Of a stretch of DNA of 13,779 bases, positions 7,166 to 13,779 are shown one piece after another. Positions within the stretch are counted from its first letter, which is position 1; each line of letters begins with the position of its first letter. The notes below the pieces were generated by a model. The model saw only the letters and a program-made list of their open reading frames with translations. It did no database searches and was not told the origin of the DNA. A program made the translations under genes and the position numbers. This DNA comes from TMED26 sp002694075 (lineage in GTDB: Bacteria > Pseudomonadota > Alphaproteobacteria > Thalassobaculales > Thalassobaculaceae), in assembly GCA_036160575.1 (NCBI GenBank), contig JAYYDT010000124.1, positions 1-13,779 of the forward strand, in the 5' to 3' direction.

Positions 7166-7960
7166 CTATTCGCAGGCCCGCCCCGTCGCCAGGTCGAAAC
7201 CGCCACCGGCGAGGAGCCGGTCCGTCGCCGCGCGGAACCGGTTGTCGGCGCCATGCAGAACCCAGCCCGGCGAGATCACATCCGGCCCACCGCTACCCTT
7301 GCGCCCCCTGACGATCACCCGTTTGGCCGCCGCCCCGGCGCGCGGCCATAACGGACAGATGGTGAGATCGCCGAAATCGGCCCGCATCACCGCCATCAGC
7401 TCGGCCACCCGGTCGGCCCGATGGATCATCGTTAAGCGCCCTTTGTGAACCAGCAAACGGCGGGCCGCGTCAACCCAGTCGGCAAGGGTGGCACCAATTT
7501 CCGCATCGCTGGCGCGCCGACGCGGGGCCGGCGATTGACTGCCGCGCGCGGCCGGCAAATAGGGCGGGTTGGCGACCACTTGATCAACCGGCGCCAAATC
7601 GGCGAGGCCGGCGGGCGCCGCGACATCGCCTGGCTGCGCGTTAAAGCGGTCGACGAACCGATTGGCCTCGGCGCCACGCCGGGCCAGGGCCAACACCGCC
7701 GGATCCCGGTCGACGCCGGTCACGCGCAGGGCCGGATCGCGGGCCATTAGACAAAAGCCGACCGCGCCAGCCCCGCAGCCCAGATCGACGATATGTTGCG
7801 GCCGGCCACCCAATGGCACCGCCGCCGCCAAAATCACCGGATCTATCGCCGCGCGATAACCGTCGACCGGCTGAAACAAGGTCACCCGACCGCCCAGCAC
7901 GGTATCGCGGGTGACCGCGCCCGGCGTGGCGTCGATTTCAGCCGTCGTCTTGAGCGTCAT
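7166..7960 (-). CDS. TrmN6-like class I SAM methyltransferase (N6-adenine type)
   Basis: The product is 264 residues. It has FQPVDGYRAAIDPVILAA (29-46), SAM motif I DLGCGAGAVG (59-68), the acidic VDRDP strand end, and the catalytic NPPY (131-134) of N6-adenine and glutamine methyltransferases. Layout and size match the tRNA1(Val) A37-N6 methyltransferase (TrmN6/YfiC) family. Whether the substrate is tRNA, rRNA or protein is not shown by sequence; the family is broadly annotated. A GTG at 7966 and an ATG at 7960 are both possible starts. I chose ATG because GGAAG stands 9 bases before it and only 3 before the GTG. It overlaps the DUF2007 gene by 23 bases and ends 10 bases before the S49 peptidase gene. 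Confidence 0.85.
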   Translation of the reverse strand: MTLKTTAEIDATPGAVTRDTVLGGRVTLFQPVDGYRAAIDPVILAAAVPLGGRPQHIVDLGCGAGAVGFCLMARDPALRVTGVDRDPAVLALARRGAEANRFVDRFNAQPGDVAAPAGLADLAPVDQVVANPPYLPAARGSQSPAPRRRASDAEIGATLADWVDAARRLLVHKGRLTMIHRADRVAELMAVMRADFGDLTICPLWPRAGAAAKRVIVRGRKGSGGPDVISPGWVLHGADNRFRAATDRLLAGGGFDLATGRACE

Positions 7961-8186
7961 TTTCACGATCTTCCGCGCGCCAGGCGCCGGCCGCGATCAA
8001 TCGCCGGCGAGCGGCGGCGTAATCGTCGTCATGGACCATCACGCGCCGGGCCATGGCGTTCAAGGCGCCGTTGAACATACTGCTGGTATTGCCATCCAAA
8101 ACATGGCTGTCGATCTCGCCGTCACGCAGAACCGCCTGAACGAAAGAAAGATGTACTAAATCATTGGTGCGCAACAATTCGCGCAT
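7938..8186 (-). CDS. DUF2007 family protein
   Basis: The product is 82 residues and starts MRELLRTND. It carries SFVQAVLRDGEI, HVLDGNTSSMF, and ARRVMVHDDDYAAARRRL. This is the small ferredoxin-like-fold DUF2007 (putative signal-transducing) family, whose function is not established. The frame is open to a GTG at 8207, but the ATG at 8186 begins at the usual family N-terminus and has GGGGGA upstream. It is the first gene of the minus-strand operon, overlapping the TrmN6-like gene by 23 bases, and is divergent from the polyprenyl synthase gene. A regulatory or accessory role for the operon is only inferred from position. Confidence 0.85.
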   Translation of the reverse strand: MRELLRTNDLVHLSFVQAVLRDGEIDSHVLDGNTSSMFNGALNAMARRVMVHDDDYAAARRRLIAAGAWRAEDRENDAQDDG

Positions 8187-8246
8187 ATGCGTCCCCCGGA
8201 AAGCCACCGCGTTTGATCATGCGGCATTTGGTCGGCCCGCGCCAAC

Positions 8247-8279
8247 TTGACTTATGCCAAGCTTTGGTTGCCTATGCCA
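8247..8279 (+). promoter_or_regulatory. Divergent control region with promoter-like hexamers and a direct repeat
   Basis: A TTGACT hexamer (8247-8252) is followed by CTATGC/TATGCC at 8272-8278, with a long 19-20 base spacer. The two elements also form an imperfect direct repeat: TTGACTTATGCCA (8247-8259) and TTGCCTATGCCA (8268-8279). Their TATGCCA cores are 20 bases apart, about two helical turns. The region sits between the divergent DUF2007 and polyprenyl synthase genes and lies inside the longer, rejected reading frame of the latter. Confidence 0.35.
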
Positions 8280-8300
8280 GCCTCACACCGCAGACGAAAC

Positions 8301-8305
8301 AGGAG
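8301..8305 (+). promoter_or_regulatory. Ribosome-binding site that sets the polyprenyl synthase start
   Basis: AGGAG stands 6 bases before the TTG at 8312. The upstream in-frame start at 8213 lacks such a site and its extension (about 33 codons) is not family-like. Confidence 0.6.
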
Positions 8306-8311
8306 CTCCGG

Positions 8312-9322
8312 TTGGCAACCGTTGTTGATATTCAATCCGGCCGCAAACCGTCGATAGATCCCTTGGTCGCCCTGGTGGCCCAGGATATCGATCACGTCAA
8401 CCGTCGTATTCTTGAGTTTATGGACAGTCCGGTCGCCCTGATTCCGCAATTGGCCGGTCACATCATCGCCGCCGGCGGCAAACGGTTGCGCCCGATGTTG
8501 ACGTTATCGGCCGCGCAATTATGCGGTTACCAAGGCCAGCGCCACATCGATCTCGCCGCCTGTGTCGAGTTCATTCACACCGCCACTCTGTTGCATGACG
8601 ACGTCGTTGATGAAAGCGATTTGCGCCGCGGCATGGAAACCGCCCATGTGGTGTGGGGCAACAAGGCCAGCGTGTTGGTCGGCGATTTTTTATTCAGCCG
8701 CGCTTTCCAATTGATGGTCGGCGACGGCTCGCTCGAAGTCTTGCGCATTCTGTCAACGGCCTCGGCGGTGATCGCCGAAGGCGAGGTCCATCAACTGCTC
8801 ACCAGCAATGACACCGAGACCGGCGAAGCGGCCTATCTCGAGGTGATCAAAGGCAAGACCGCGCAATTGTTCTCGGCGGCCGCCGAGGTCGGCGCGGTCA
8901 TCGCCGACCGCCCGAAGGTCGAACGCGAAGCCCTTAACGCTTTCGGCATGAACCTCGGCCTGGCGTTTCAGCTGATCGACGACGCCCTGGATTACTCGGC
9001 CGAGCAGGCCAAGCTGGGCAAAGAGGTCGGCGATGATTTCCGCGAAGGCAAAATCACCTTGCCGGTGATTCTGGCTTTTCGCCGCGGCGATGAAAAGGAA
9101 CGCGCCTTCTGGCGCCGCACCGTCGAGCGGTTGGAACAGAACGACGACGATCTGGCCACCGCCCAGCGACTGATCCGCAAACACGGTGCCCTGGACGACA
9201 CCGTGGCGCGCGCGCGTCACTACACCGCTGTCGGCCGCGACGCGCTGGACATCTTCGACGACGGCCCGGTTAAGGCGGCGCTGATCGAGGTTCTCGAGTT
9301 CTGCGTCGAACGCGCCCACTGA
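8312..9322 (+). CDS. ispB: Long-chain polyprenyl diphosphate synthase (octaprenyl/decaprenyl type)
   Basis: From the TTG at 8312 the product is 336 residues. It starts MATVVDIQSGRKPSIDPLVA, a typical N-terminus of the alphaproteobacterial enzyme. GGKRLRP is at 55-61, the first Asp-rich motif DDVVD at 96-100 and the second DDALD at 223-227. GDFLFSRAF, GKTAQLF and the lysine of EGKITLP also match. The enzyme extends farnesyl or geranylgeranyl diphosphate with isopentenyl units to make the ubiquinone side chain. A small residue (Ala91) at position -5 from the first motif is consistent with a long product, but chain length cannot be read exactly. The longer frame from 8213 includes a promoter-like region and has no ribosome-binding site. 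It is divergent from the DUF2007 operon. Confidence 0.93.
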   Translation: MATVVDIQSGRKPSIDPLVALVAQDIDHVNRRILEFMDSPVALIPQLAGHIIAAGGKRLRPMLTLSAAQLCGYQGQRHIDLAACVEFIHTATLLHDDVVDESDLRRGMETAHVVWGNKASVLVGDFLFSRAFQLMVGDGSLEVLRILSTASAVIAEGEVHQLLTSNDTETGEAAYLEVIKGKTAQLFSAAAEVGAVIADRPKVEREALNAFGMNLGLAFQLIDDALDYSAEQAKLGKEVGDDFREGKITLPVILAFRRGDEKERAFWRRTVERLEQNDDDLATAQRLIRKHGALDDTVARARHYTAVGRDALDIFDDGPVKAALIEVLEFCVERAH

Positions 9323-9486
9323 AGCGCCCGCAAGCAGACCGCCCGGCGAGTCGCCGCGGCGCCGGCGGAAACGCGCAAAGCGCCCGAAATCCGCGATAGA
9401 TTTCAATAGGCTGGCGGGGCTGTTGCATGGGCCGGGGCGACGTTCTACGGTCGGCGCCCGGACAGACCAAGGAGTGGCCGCCCACC

Positions 9487-10176
9487 ATGAAATCGGCGAT
9501 CATCGTTTTTCCCGGCAGCAATCGCGAGCGCGACATGGCCATGGCCCTGACCGCCGCCACCGGTCGCGTGCCGGCCCTGGTCTGGCATAAGGAAAGCGAA
9601 TTGCCGCCGGTCGATCTGATCGTTCTGCCGGGCGGCTTTTCCCATGGTGACTATCTGCGCGCCGGGGCGATGGCGGCGCGCGCGCCGGTGATGAACGCGG
9701 TGCGTCGGGCGGCGACCGCCGGCACCGCGGTTTTGGGCGTTTGCAACGGTTTTCAAATCTTGACCGAGAGCGGCTTGCTTCCTGGCGCCTTGATGCGCAA
9801 CGCCGGACTGAAATTCATTTGCCGCGAGGTCGACCTGCGGGTGGAAAACGCCGATACGCCATTCACCGGCGGCTATGCCGTCGGCCAGCGCATCCGCATC
9901 CCGGTCGCTCATAACGACGGCAATTTTTTCGCCGATGACACCACCTTGGACCGTCTGGAAGGTGAAGGCCGGGTGGTGTTCCGCTATGTCGACGCCGGCG
10001 GCGACGCCAATGCGGCCGGCAACCCCAATGGCTCACGGCGCAATATCGCCGGCGTGATCAACGACACCGGCCGTGTGCTCGGTTTCATGCCGCATCCCGA
10101 AAACGCCGTGGACGCGCGTTTTGGTGGCACGGATGGGGCGGCCCTTTTCAACGGCATGGTCGAGGCCCTGGGATGA
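9487..10176 (+). CDS. purQ: Phosphoribosylformylglycinamidine synthase subunit PurQ (glutaminase)
   Basis: The product is 229 residues and begins MKSAIIVFPGSNRERD, the PurQ start. It has the class I glutamine amidotransferase fold: VLPGGFSHGDYLR, nucleophile Cys86 in GVCNGFQ, and His203/Glu205 in MPHPEN. It releases ammonia from glutamine for PurL in the fourth step of purine synthesis, in the cytoplasm. The frame is open to 9427, but the ATG at 9487 gives the family length; AAGGAG lies 12 bases upstream, a little far. The stop overlaps the purL start as ATGA, so the two are translationally coupled. No purS is directly upstream: the 164 bases back to the polyprenyl synthase stop are too short for it and contain no such reading frame. 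Confidence 0.97.
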   Translation: MKSAIIVFPGSNRERDMAMALTAATGRVPALVWHKESELPPVDLIVLPGGFSHGDYLRAGAMAARAPVMNAVRRAATAGTAVLGVCNGFQILTESGLLPGALMRNAGLKFICREVDLRVENADTPFTGGYAVGQRIRIPVAHNDGNFFADDTTLDRLEGEGRVVFRYVDAGGDANAAGNPNGSRRNIAGVINDTGRVLGFMPHPENAVDARFGGTDGAALFNGMVEALG

Positions 10177-12392
10177 ATTCGAGCGATCCGTCGATCACCC
10201 CCGAGATGGTCGCCGAGCACGGGCTCAGCACGGACGAATACGACCGCATTCTGAAGATCTTGGGGCGCGCGCCCAATCTCACCGAATTGGGCATTTTTTC
10301 CGCCATGTGGTCGGAGCATTGTTCCTATAAATCTTCCAAAAAATGGCTCAAAACCTTGCCGGTCAGCGGAGCCTGCGTGATCCAGGGGCCGGGTGAGAAC
10401 GCCGGTGTGATCGACATCGGCGACGGCCTGGCGGCGGTGTTTAAAATCGAAAGCCATAACCACCCCAGCTTTATCGAGCCTTATCAAGGGGCGGCGACCG
10501 GCGTCGGCGGCATTTTGCGCGACGTGTTCACCATGGGCGCGCGCCCGGTGGCCAATCTCAACGCCCTGCGTTTCGGCGCGCCGGAGCATCCCAAAACCCG
10601 CCATTTAGTGGGCGGTGTGGTCGCCGGTATCGGCGGTTACGGCAACTGTATCGGCGTGCCGACAGTCGCCGGCGAGGTCAATTTCCACCCCGCCTATAAC
10701 GGCAATATCCTGGTCAACGCGATGACCGTCGGCCTGGCCGAGGCCAACAAGATTTTCTATTCCGCCGCCGCCGGCGCCGGCAATCCGGTGATCTATGTCG
10801 GCGCCAAAACCGGCCGCGACGGCATTCATGGCGCGACCATGGCCTCGGCCGAGTTTTCCAACGACAGCGAAGAAAAACGCCCAACCGTGCAAGTCGGCGA
10901 TCCGTTCACCGAAAAACTGCTGCTCGAAGCCTGTCTGGAGCTGATGGCCGGCGACAAGATCATCGCCATCCAGGACATGGGGGCCGCCGGCCTCACCTCC
11001 TCGGCGGTGGAAATGGCCGGCAAAGGTGGGCTGGGCATCGAGATCGCCCTTGACCGAGTGCCGGTGCGCGAAACCGCCATGACGCCCTATGAGTTGATGC
11101 TGTCGGAAAGCCAGGAGCGCATGTTGATCATCCTCAAACCCGAGGGTGAGGCCGAGGCGCGGGCGATTTTCGAACGCTGGGATTTGGACTTCGCGGTCAT
11201 CGGCCGGCTGACCGAGAGCGGTCGGTTGGTGTTGACGATGAACGGCGACACCGCCGCCGACATCCCGATCGACCCAATGGTTGAAGCGGCGCCGGAATAT
11301 GACCGGCCGTGGGAGCCGACGCCCGCCGCGCCGCCGCTGAGGGCCGAAGATTTGCCGCCGGAGCCGCCCCTCGACACCGCCTTGCTGACCTTGATGAGTT
11401 GTCCCGATCTGGCCTCGCGGCGATGGATTTGGGAGCAATATGACCATCTGATCATGGCCGACACCCTGGTCCGGCCGGGCGGCGACGCGGCGGTCGTGCG
11501 GGTGCGGGGCCACGACAAGGCGCTGGCCATGACGGTCGATTGCACGCCGCGCTATTGCCTGGCCGATCCGGAGACCGGCGGCGCCCAGGCGGTCGCCGAA
11601 ACCTGGCGCAATTTGACCGCCTCCGGCGCCCGCCCGCTGGCGATCACCAACAACATGAACTTTGGCAACCCCGAACGGCCGCGCATCATGGGCCAGTTCG
11701 TCGGCTGTATCGCCGGCATGCGCGCGGCCGCCGAGGCGCTCGACTACCCGGTGGTGTCGGGCAATGTCTCGCTCTACAACGAAACCAATGGCCAGGCGAT
11801 CTTGCCGACGCCGGTGATCGGCGGGGTCGGCGTTATCGACGACGCCGACGACCGCATGACCCTCGCCTTCAAAGCCGCCGAGGAAGCCATCGTGGTAATC
11901 GGCGCTCAACCGGCCGGGACCGGCGGCTGGCTCGGTCAAAGCCTCTACGCCCGCGAAATTCATGGCTTGGAGATCGGCGCGCCGCCACCGGTTGATCTCA
12001 CCGCTGAGAAACGCCACGGCGATTTCATCCGCCACCTGATCGCCGACCGGCAGGTTACCGCCTGCCATGACATCGCCGATGGCGGTCTGTTGGTGGCGGT
12101 CGCCGAGATGGCGCTGGCCGGCGGTTTGGGCGCGCGGCTGGAGGCCCCGCCGACCGGCGCCGCCGCCTGGGCCTTTGGTGAGGACCAGGCGCGCTATGTC
12201 GTGACCGCCCGCGATGCGGCGACGATTTTGGCCGCCGCCGCCGCCGCCGAGGTGCCGGCCGAGGTGATTGGCCACACCCAGACCGCGCGGCGGTTGAATC
12301 TGGGCTCAAATCGCGCCATATCTATGGACGAACTCGGCCAGCGGCACGAAGGCTGGCTGCCGCGCTTCATGGGCGGCGAGATCAACGGATAA
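10173..12392 (+). CDS. purL: Phosphoribosylformylglycinamidine synthase subunit PurL (small type)
   Basis: The product is 739 residues, the usual size of the small PurL that works as a PurL-PurQ-PurS complex. Early landmarks are LTELGIFSAMWSEHCSYKSS (36-55) and the ATP/FGAR-site SHNHPS (94-99). The duplicated AIR-synthase-like halves follow, with MGAAGLTSSAVEMAGKGG in the first and CHDIADGGLLVAVAEMA in the second. It uses ATP and ammonia from PurQ to convert FGAR to FGAM. The ATG at 10173 shares ATGA with the purQ stop. A long open frame on the opposite strand (10605-12275) is a shadow of the biased codons. bolA begins 12 bases after the stop and is probably co-transcribed. Confidence 0.98.
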   Translation: MNSSDPSITPEMVAEHGLSTDEYDRILKILGRAPNLTELGIFSAMWSEHCSYKSSKKWLKTLPVSGACVIQGPGENAGVIDIGDGLAAVFKIESHNHPSFIEPYQGAATGVGGILRDVFTMGARPVANLNALRFGAPEHPKTRHLVGGVVAGIGGYGNCIGVPTVAGEVNFHPAYNGNILVNAMTVGLAEANKIFYSAAAGAGNPVIYVGAKTGRDGIHGATMASAEFSNDSEEKRPTVQVGDPFTEKLLLEACLELMAGDKIIAIQDMGAAGLTSSAVEMAGKGGLGIEIALDRVPVRETAMTPYELMLSESQERMLIILKPEGEAEARAIFERWDLDFAVIGRLTESGRLVLTMNGDTAADIPIDPMVEAAPEYDRPWEPTPAAPPLRAEDLPPEPPLDTALLTLMSCPDLASRRWIWEQYDHLIMADTLVRPGGDAAVVRVRGHDKALAMTVDCTPRYCLADPETGGAQAVAETWRNLTASGARPLAITNNMNFGNPERPRIMGQFVGCIAGMRAAAEALDYPVVSGNVSLYNETNGQAILPTPVIGGVGVIDDADDRMTLAFKAAEEAIVVIGAQPAGTGGWLGQSLYAREIHGLEIGAPPPVDLTAEKRHGDFIRHLIADRQVTACHDIADGGLLVAVAEMALAGGLGARLEAPPTGAAAWAFGEDQARYVVTARDAATILAAAAAAEVPAEVIGHTQTARRLNLGSNRAISMDELGQRHEGWLPRFMGGEING

Positions 12393-12404
12393 GGACGGTT
12401 CACC

Positions 12405-12638
12405 ATGGCGATGGATGCGGGCGAGATCGAACAATTGATCAAGGAAGGCCTGCCCGACGCGGCGGTAACCATTGAGGATTTGCGCGGCGATGGCGACCAC
12501 TACGCCTGCCACGTCGTGAGCGAGGCGTTTCGCGGCAAATCGCGCATTCAGCAACATCAAATGGTTTATGCCGCGTTGCAAGGCCGCATGGGCACCCAAT
12601 TGCACGCCCTGGCCCTGCAAACGGCGACGCCGGAGTGA
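12405..12638 (+). CDS. bolA: BolA family iron-sulfur cluster assembly/regulatory protein
   Basis: The product is 77 residues. It starts MAMDAGEIEQLIKEGLPDA and has the BolA core: a Cys-His in HYACHVV and the helix with RGKSRIQQHQMVYAAL, whose His is the likely cluster ligand. It fits the short BolA2/IbaG branch. These proteins form [2Fe-2S]-bridged heterodimers with monothiol glutaredoxins and influence cluster delivery and iron sensing. The CGFS glutaredoxin gene follows 25 bases downstream, which supports the pairing. The start has AAGGA 9 bases upstream. Location after purL is common in alphaproteobacteria (general recollection). Confidence 0.93.
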   Translation: MAMDAGEIEQLIKEGLPDAAVTIEDLRGDGDHYACHVVSEAFRGKSRIQQHQMVYAALQGRMGTQLHALALQTATPE

Positions 12639-12663
12639 TGGCGACCAGCGAGGAGAAGAGACA

Positions 12664-13011
12664 ATGTTAGACACCGCCACCAAAGAGCGTATCCAAGGCG
12701 AAATCGACACCAGCGACGTGGTCCTGTTCATGAAGGGCACGCCGGTGTTCCCCCAATGCGGCTTTTCCGCCGCCGTCGTCCAGGTGTTGAGCCATATCGG
12801 CGTCAAGTTCAAAGGCGTCAACGTGCTGGAGGATCCGGCGGTGCGCGAAGGCATCAAGGAATTCAGCAGCTGGCCGACCATCCCCCAGCTTTACGTCAAG
12901 GGCGAGTTCTTAGGCGGCTGCGACATCGTGCGCGAGATGTACGAAACCGGCGAGCTGATCGAAGCTTTCAACACCAAAGGCATCGACATCCAAATTGGCG
13001 CCGACGCCTGA
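12664..13011 (+). CDS. grxD: Monothiol CGFS glutaredoxin GrxD
   Basis: The product is 115 residues. The active site is C32-G-F-S (FPQCGFSAAVV). Lys24 in FMKGTP, TIP (72-74) and GGCD (84-87) form the glutathione site. This single-domain Grx4/Grx5-type protein carries a [2Fe-2S] cluster and passes it to apo-proteins, and partners with BolA. The frame is open back to 12568 within bolA, but the ATG at 12664 gives the family length and has AGGAG 8 bases upstream. A strong intrinsic terminator lies about 100 bases downstream, so it is the last gene of the purQ-purL-bolA-grxD run. Confidence 0.96.
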   Translation: MLDTATKERIQGEIDTSDVVLFMKGTPVFPQCGFSAAVVQVLSHIGVKFKGVNVLEDPAVREGIKEFSSWPTIPQLYVKGEFLGGCDIVREMYETGELIEAFNTKGIDIQIGADA

Positions 13012-13106
13012 GCCTGCCGCCTTGTTCCGGCGCCCCGTGCGGCGGCGGAGACGGCAGGGGCCGTGAACGGCTTCGCTCCGGCGCCTGAGCGCCTCCAGAC
13101 ACTGCG

Positions 13107-13132
13107 AACCGCGCCTTCGGGCGCGGTTTTTT
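13107..13132 (+). terminator. Intrinsic terminator after grxD
   Basis: A perfect 9-base-pair stem AACCGCGCC / GGCGCGGTT (13107-13115 and 13120-13128) closes on a stable TTCG tetraloop, followed by a run of six T (13127-13132). It would end transcription from the purQ-purL-bolA-grxD run before the tRNA gene. Confidence 0.9.
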
Positions 13133-13182
13133 GCTGCCCACCGCCGGCCCCCGGACCGCGTGCGCGCGCCGCCAGGTAAGGC

Positions 13183-13211
13183 TTGAAAGCGCCCCCGTCG
13201 ACGGCTATAAC
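13183..13211 (+). promoter_or_regulatory. Sigma-70-type promoter of the tRNA-Pro gene
   Basis: TTGAAA (13183-13188) and TATAAC (13206-13211) are separated by 17 bases, close to consensus. The -10 element ends 11 bases before the mature tRNA 5' end at 13223, so transcription would begin about 5 bases upstream of the tRNA. Confidence 0.8.
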
Positions 13212-13222
13212 CGCCCGGCGGT

Positions 13223-13299
13223 CGGGGAGTAGCTCAGCCTGGTAGAGCACTGTCTTCGGGAGGCAGGGGCCGGAGGTTCGAATCCTCTCTCCCCGACCA
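13223..13299 (+). tRNA. tRNA-Pro (anticodon CGG)
   Basis: The 77-base gene folds into a full cloverleaf. The acceptor is CGGGGAG with CTCCCCG (all seven pairs). The D arm is AGCTCAGCCTGGTAGAGC. The anticodon stem is CTGTC/GGCAG (one T-G pair) around CTTCGGGAG, with CGG at positions 34-36. The T arm is GGAGG-TTCGAAT-CCTCT. The discriminator A and CCA are encoded. It decodes CCG proline codons, common in this GC-rich genome. Only one copy is seen here, and no repeat of its 3' end (as would mark an island attachment site) occurs elsewhere in the window. Confidence 0.97.
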
Positions 13300-13335
13300 A
13301 TTAAATCAATGACTTGGCTCTGATGGTAGAAATAA

Positions 13336-13448
13336 CTAGAGGTTATTTTTGACCTCTAGCCGACCCTATTTGGCCGGCATTCGGCCGCTGCCTACTATGG
13401 CAGGAAGAGCGCCCGCCCTGCCCGGTCTGGGCCTGACTGGCACCAGGC
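13336..13448. repeat. Cluster of short inverted repeats downstream of tRNA-Pro
   Basis: Four potential hairpins follow in series. CTAGAGGT/ACCTCTAG (13336-13343 and 13352-13359) has a T-rich loop. GGCCG/CGGCC is at 13372-13376 and 13382-13386, CTGCC/GGCAG at 13388-13392 and 13399-13403, and GCCTG/CAGGC at 13431-13435 and 13444-13448. Only the first has 8-bp arms; the others are 5 bp and could be chance in GC-rich DNA. None has a downstream T-run, so they are not standard terminators. The surrounding 13300-13524 carries no recognised gene and is less GC-biased than the rest of the window. Confidence 0.4.
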
Positions 13449-13481
13449 AAGCAAATTACTGCAAAACTTAGCGCCAGAGCC

Positions 13482-13492
13482 TAAGGAGGTGA
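13482..13492 (+). promoter_or_regulatory. Perfect extended Shine-Dalgarno sequence before a nine-codon frame
   Basis: TAAGGAGGTGA matches 11 bases complementary to the 16S rRNA 3' end. GTG codons follow at 13495 and 13498, but the frame stops at TGA 13522-13524 after nine codons (VVIAAGRDE). No longer plus-strand gene follows in the window. The site may be real (a leader peptide or gene remnant) or accidental; I cannot tell. Confidence 0.3.
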
Positions 13493-13524
13493 CGGTGGTG
13501 ATCGCCGCTGGGCGTGATGAGTGA

Positions 13525-13779
13525 TTAAGCCCCGGCGCCACTTACATTGATCGCGTCGGCGCCAAAATACTTGATCTGTTGGAACCAGTAATCCACTTCG
13601 CCCTCATAAGCGATTACATCTCTCATCGTGTTAGCACCAATTTCTGCGGTGAAGGCATCATTTTGCGCCATAGCCTTCTCACAGGTGTCTAAGTCCGGAA
13701 AAACCTGAATCGAAAGGAGCTCTGTTTCGCTAGTATTCACGGCGATCAAAAGCTCCACTCCGGGTGAAAATTCGTTTAA
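13525..13779 (-). CDS. Hypothetical protein, N-terminal start beyond window edge
   Basis: The frame is open from the end of the window to a TAA at 13525-13527, giving 84 visible codons. A GTG at 13758 is a possible internal start, but seven more in-frame codons (LNEFSPG) lie upstream, so the true start is probably outside. The visible protein is acidic, with alternating hydrophobic residues (VELLIAVN, LLSIQVFPDL), a Cys in DTCEKAM, and an aromatic patch VDYWFQQIKYFG near the C-terminus. The beta-alpha-like spacing might suit a small ferredoxin-like fold, but I do not recognise the family. Codon use is less GC-rich than in the rest of the window. It is transcribed towards the tRNA-Pro gene. 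Confidence 0.55.
   Translation of the reverse strand, partial: LNEFSPGVELLIAVNTSETELLSIQVFPDLDTCEKAMAQNDAFTAEIGANTMRDVIAYEGEVDYWFQQIKYFGADAINVSGAGA

Noticed and set aside
6223..7311. A 362-codon open frame on the plus strand
   Set aside because: It is opposite the S49 peptidase gene and the ends of its neighbours. It has no domain, and the minus-strand genes have catalytic motifs and tight operon junctions.
8753..9406. A 217-codon minus-strand frame
   Set aside because: It is opposite the polyprenyl synthase gene with its two Asp-rich motifs, and shows no family resemblance.
10605..12275. A 556-codon open frame on the minus strand
   Set aside because: It lies wholly opposite purL, whose motifs are certain. 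Its translation is rich in Gly, Arg, His and Ala with no recognisable domain, as expected for an antisense frame in GC-rich DNA.
13223..13299. tRNA-Pro as a proven integration site
   Set aside because: No integrase, excisionase or duplicated tRNA 3' end is visible in the window; only the composition shift hints at it.
13336..13359. Inverted repeat CTAGAGGT/ACCTCTAG as the tRNA terminator
   Set aside because: The T residues are in the loop and none follow the stem, so it lacks the shape of an intrinsic terminator.
13393..13470. A short plus-strand frame starting at the ATG near 13397 (about 24 codons)
   Set aside because: There is no ribosome-binding site or recognisable sequence, and the length is within chance.

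Overview
The window is GC-rich, coding-dense bacterial DNA. The gene set and order point to an alphaproteobacterium, probably Rhodospirillales-like: a solanesyl/decaprenyl-type polyprenyl synthase divergent from a DUF2007 / small-molecule methyltransferase / S49 peptidase operon, and purQ-purL followed by bolA and a CGFS glutaredoxin. The exact lineage is an inference. No CRISPR array, insertion sequence, integrase or phage gene was seen.

Layout. 1-3106 is a mixed accessory block: the 3' end of a sulfatase/phosphonate monoester hydrolase gene; a convergent AEC-family permease whose stop codon directly abuts it; a divergent flavin reductase-family gene; and a pdxJ whose motifs are of the type I associate with Bacteroidota. 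3107-8186 is a run of six minus-strand genes, read from right to left: DUF2007, a TrmN6-like methyltransferase, an S49 peptidase, a membrane-anchored methyltransferase resembling the FAM173/ATPSCKMT family, a GMC oxidoreductase and a sulfotransferase. Junctions are tight (23-bp overlap, 10-bp gap, ATGA overlap, 61-bp gap, TAATG overlap), so these are one or two operons. 8187-8311 is the divergent control region facing the polyprenyl synthase gene. 9487-13011 holds purQ-purL (ATGA overlap), bolA and grxD, closed by a strong intrinsic terminator. A tRNA-Pro(CGG) gene with a near-consensus promoter follows. The last ~480 bases are hairpin-rich and less GC-biased, and end in an incomplete unrecognised minus-strand gene.

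How the genes work together. PurQ and PurL are glutaminase and synthetase parts of FGAM synthase; the required PurS is not beside them. BolA and the monothiol glutaredoxin are a known iron-sulfur partnership. The polyprenyl synthase makes the quinone side chain. The GMC oxidoreductase and sulfotransferase are translationally coupled and probably act on a shared or sequential alcohol substrate.

No clearly new defence or mobile system is visible. The best candidates for novelty are the FAM173-like bacterial methyltransferase in a housekeeping operon, the GMC-sulfotransferase couple, the unusual PdxJ class, and the structured tail after the tRNA. Two gene starts (flavin reductase, polyprenyl synthase) were reassigned to non-ATG codons because of ribosome-binding sites and overlapping promoter-like elements.
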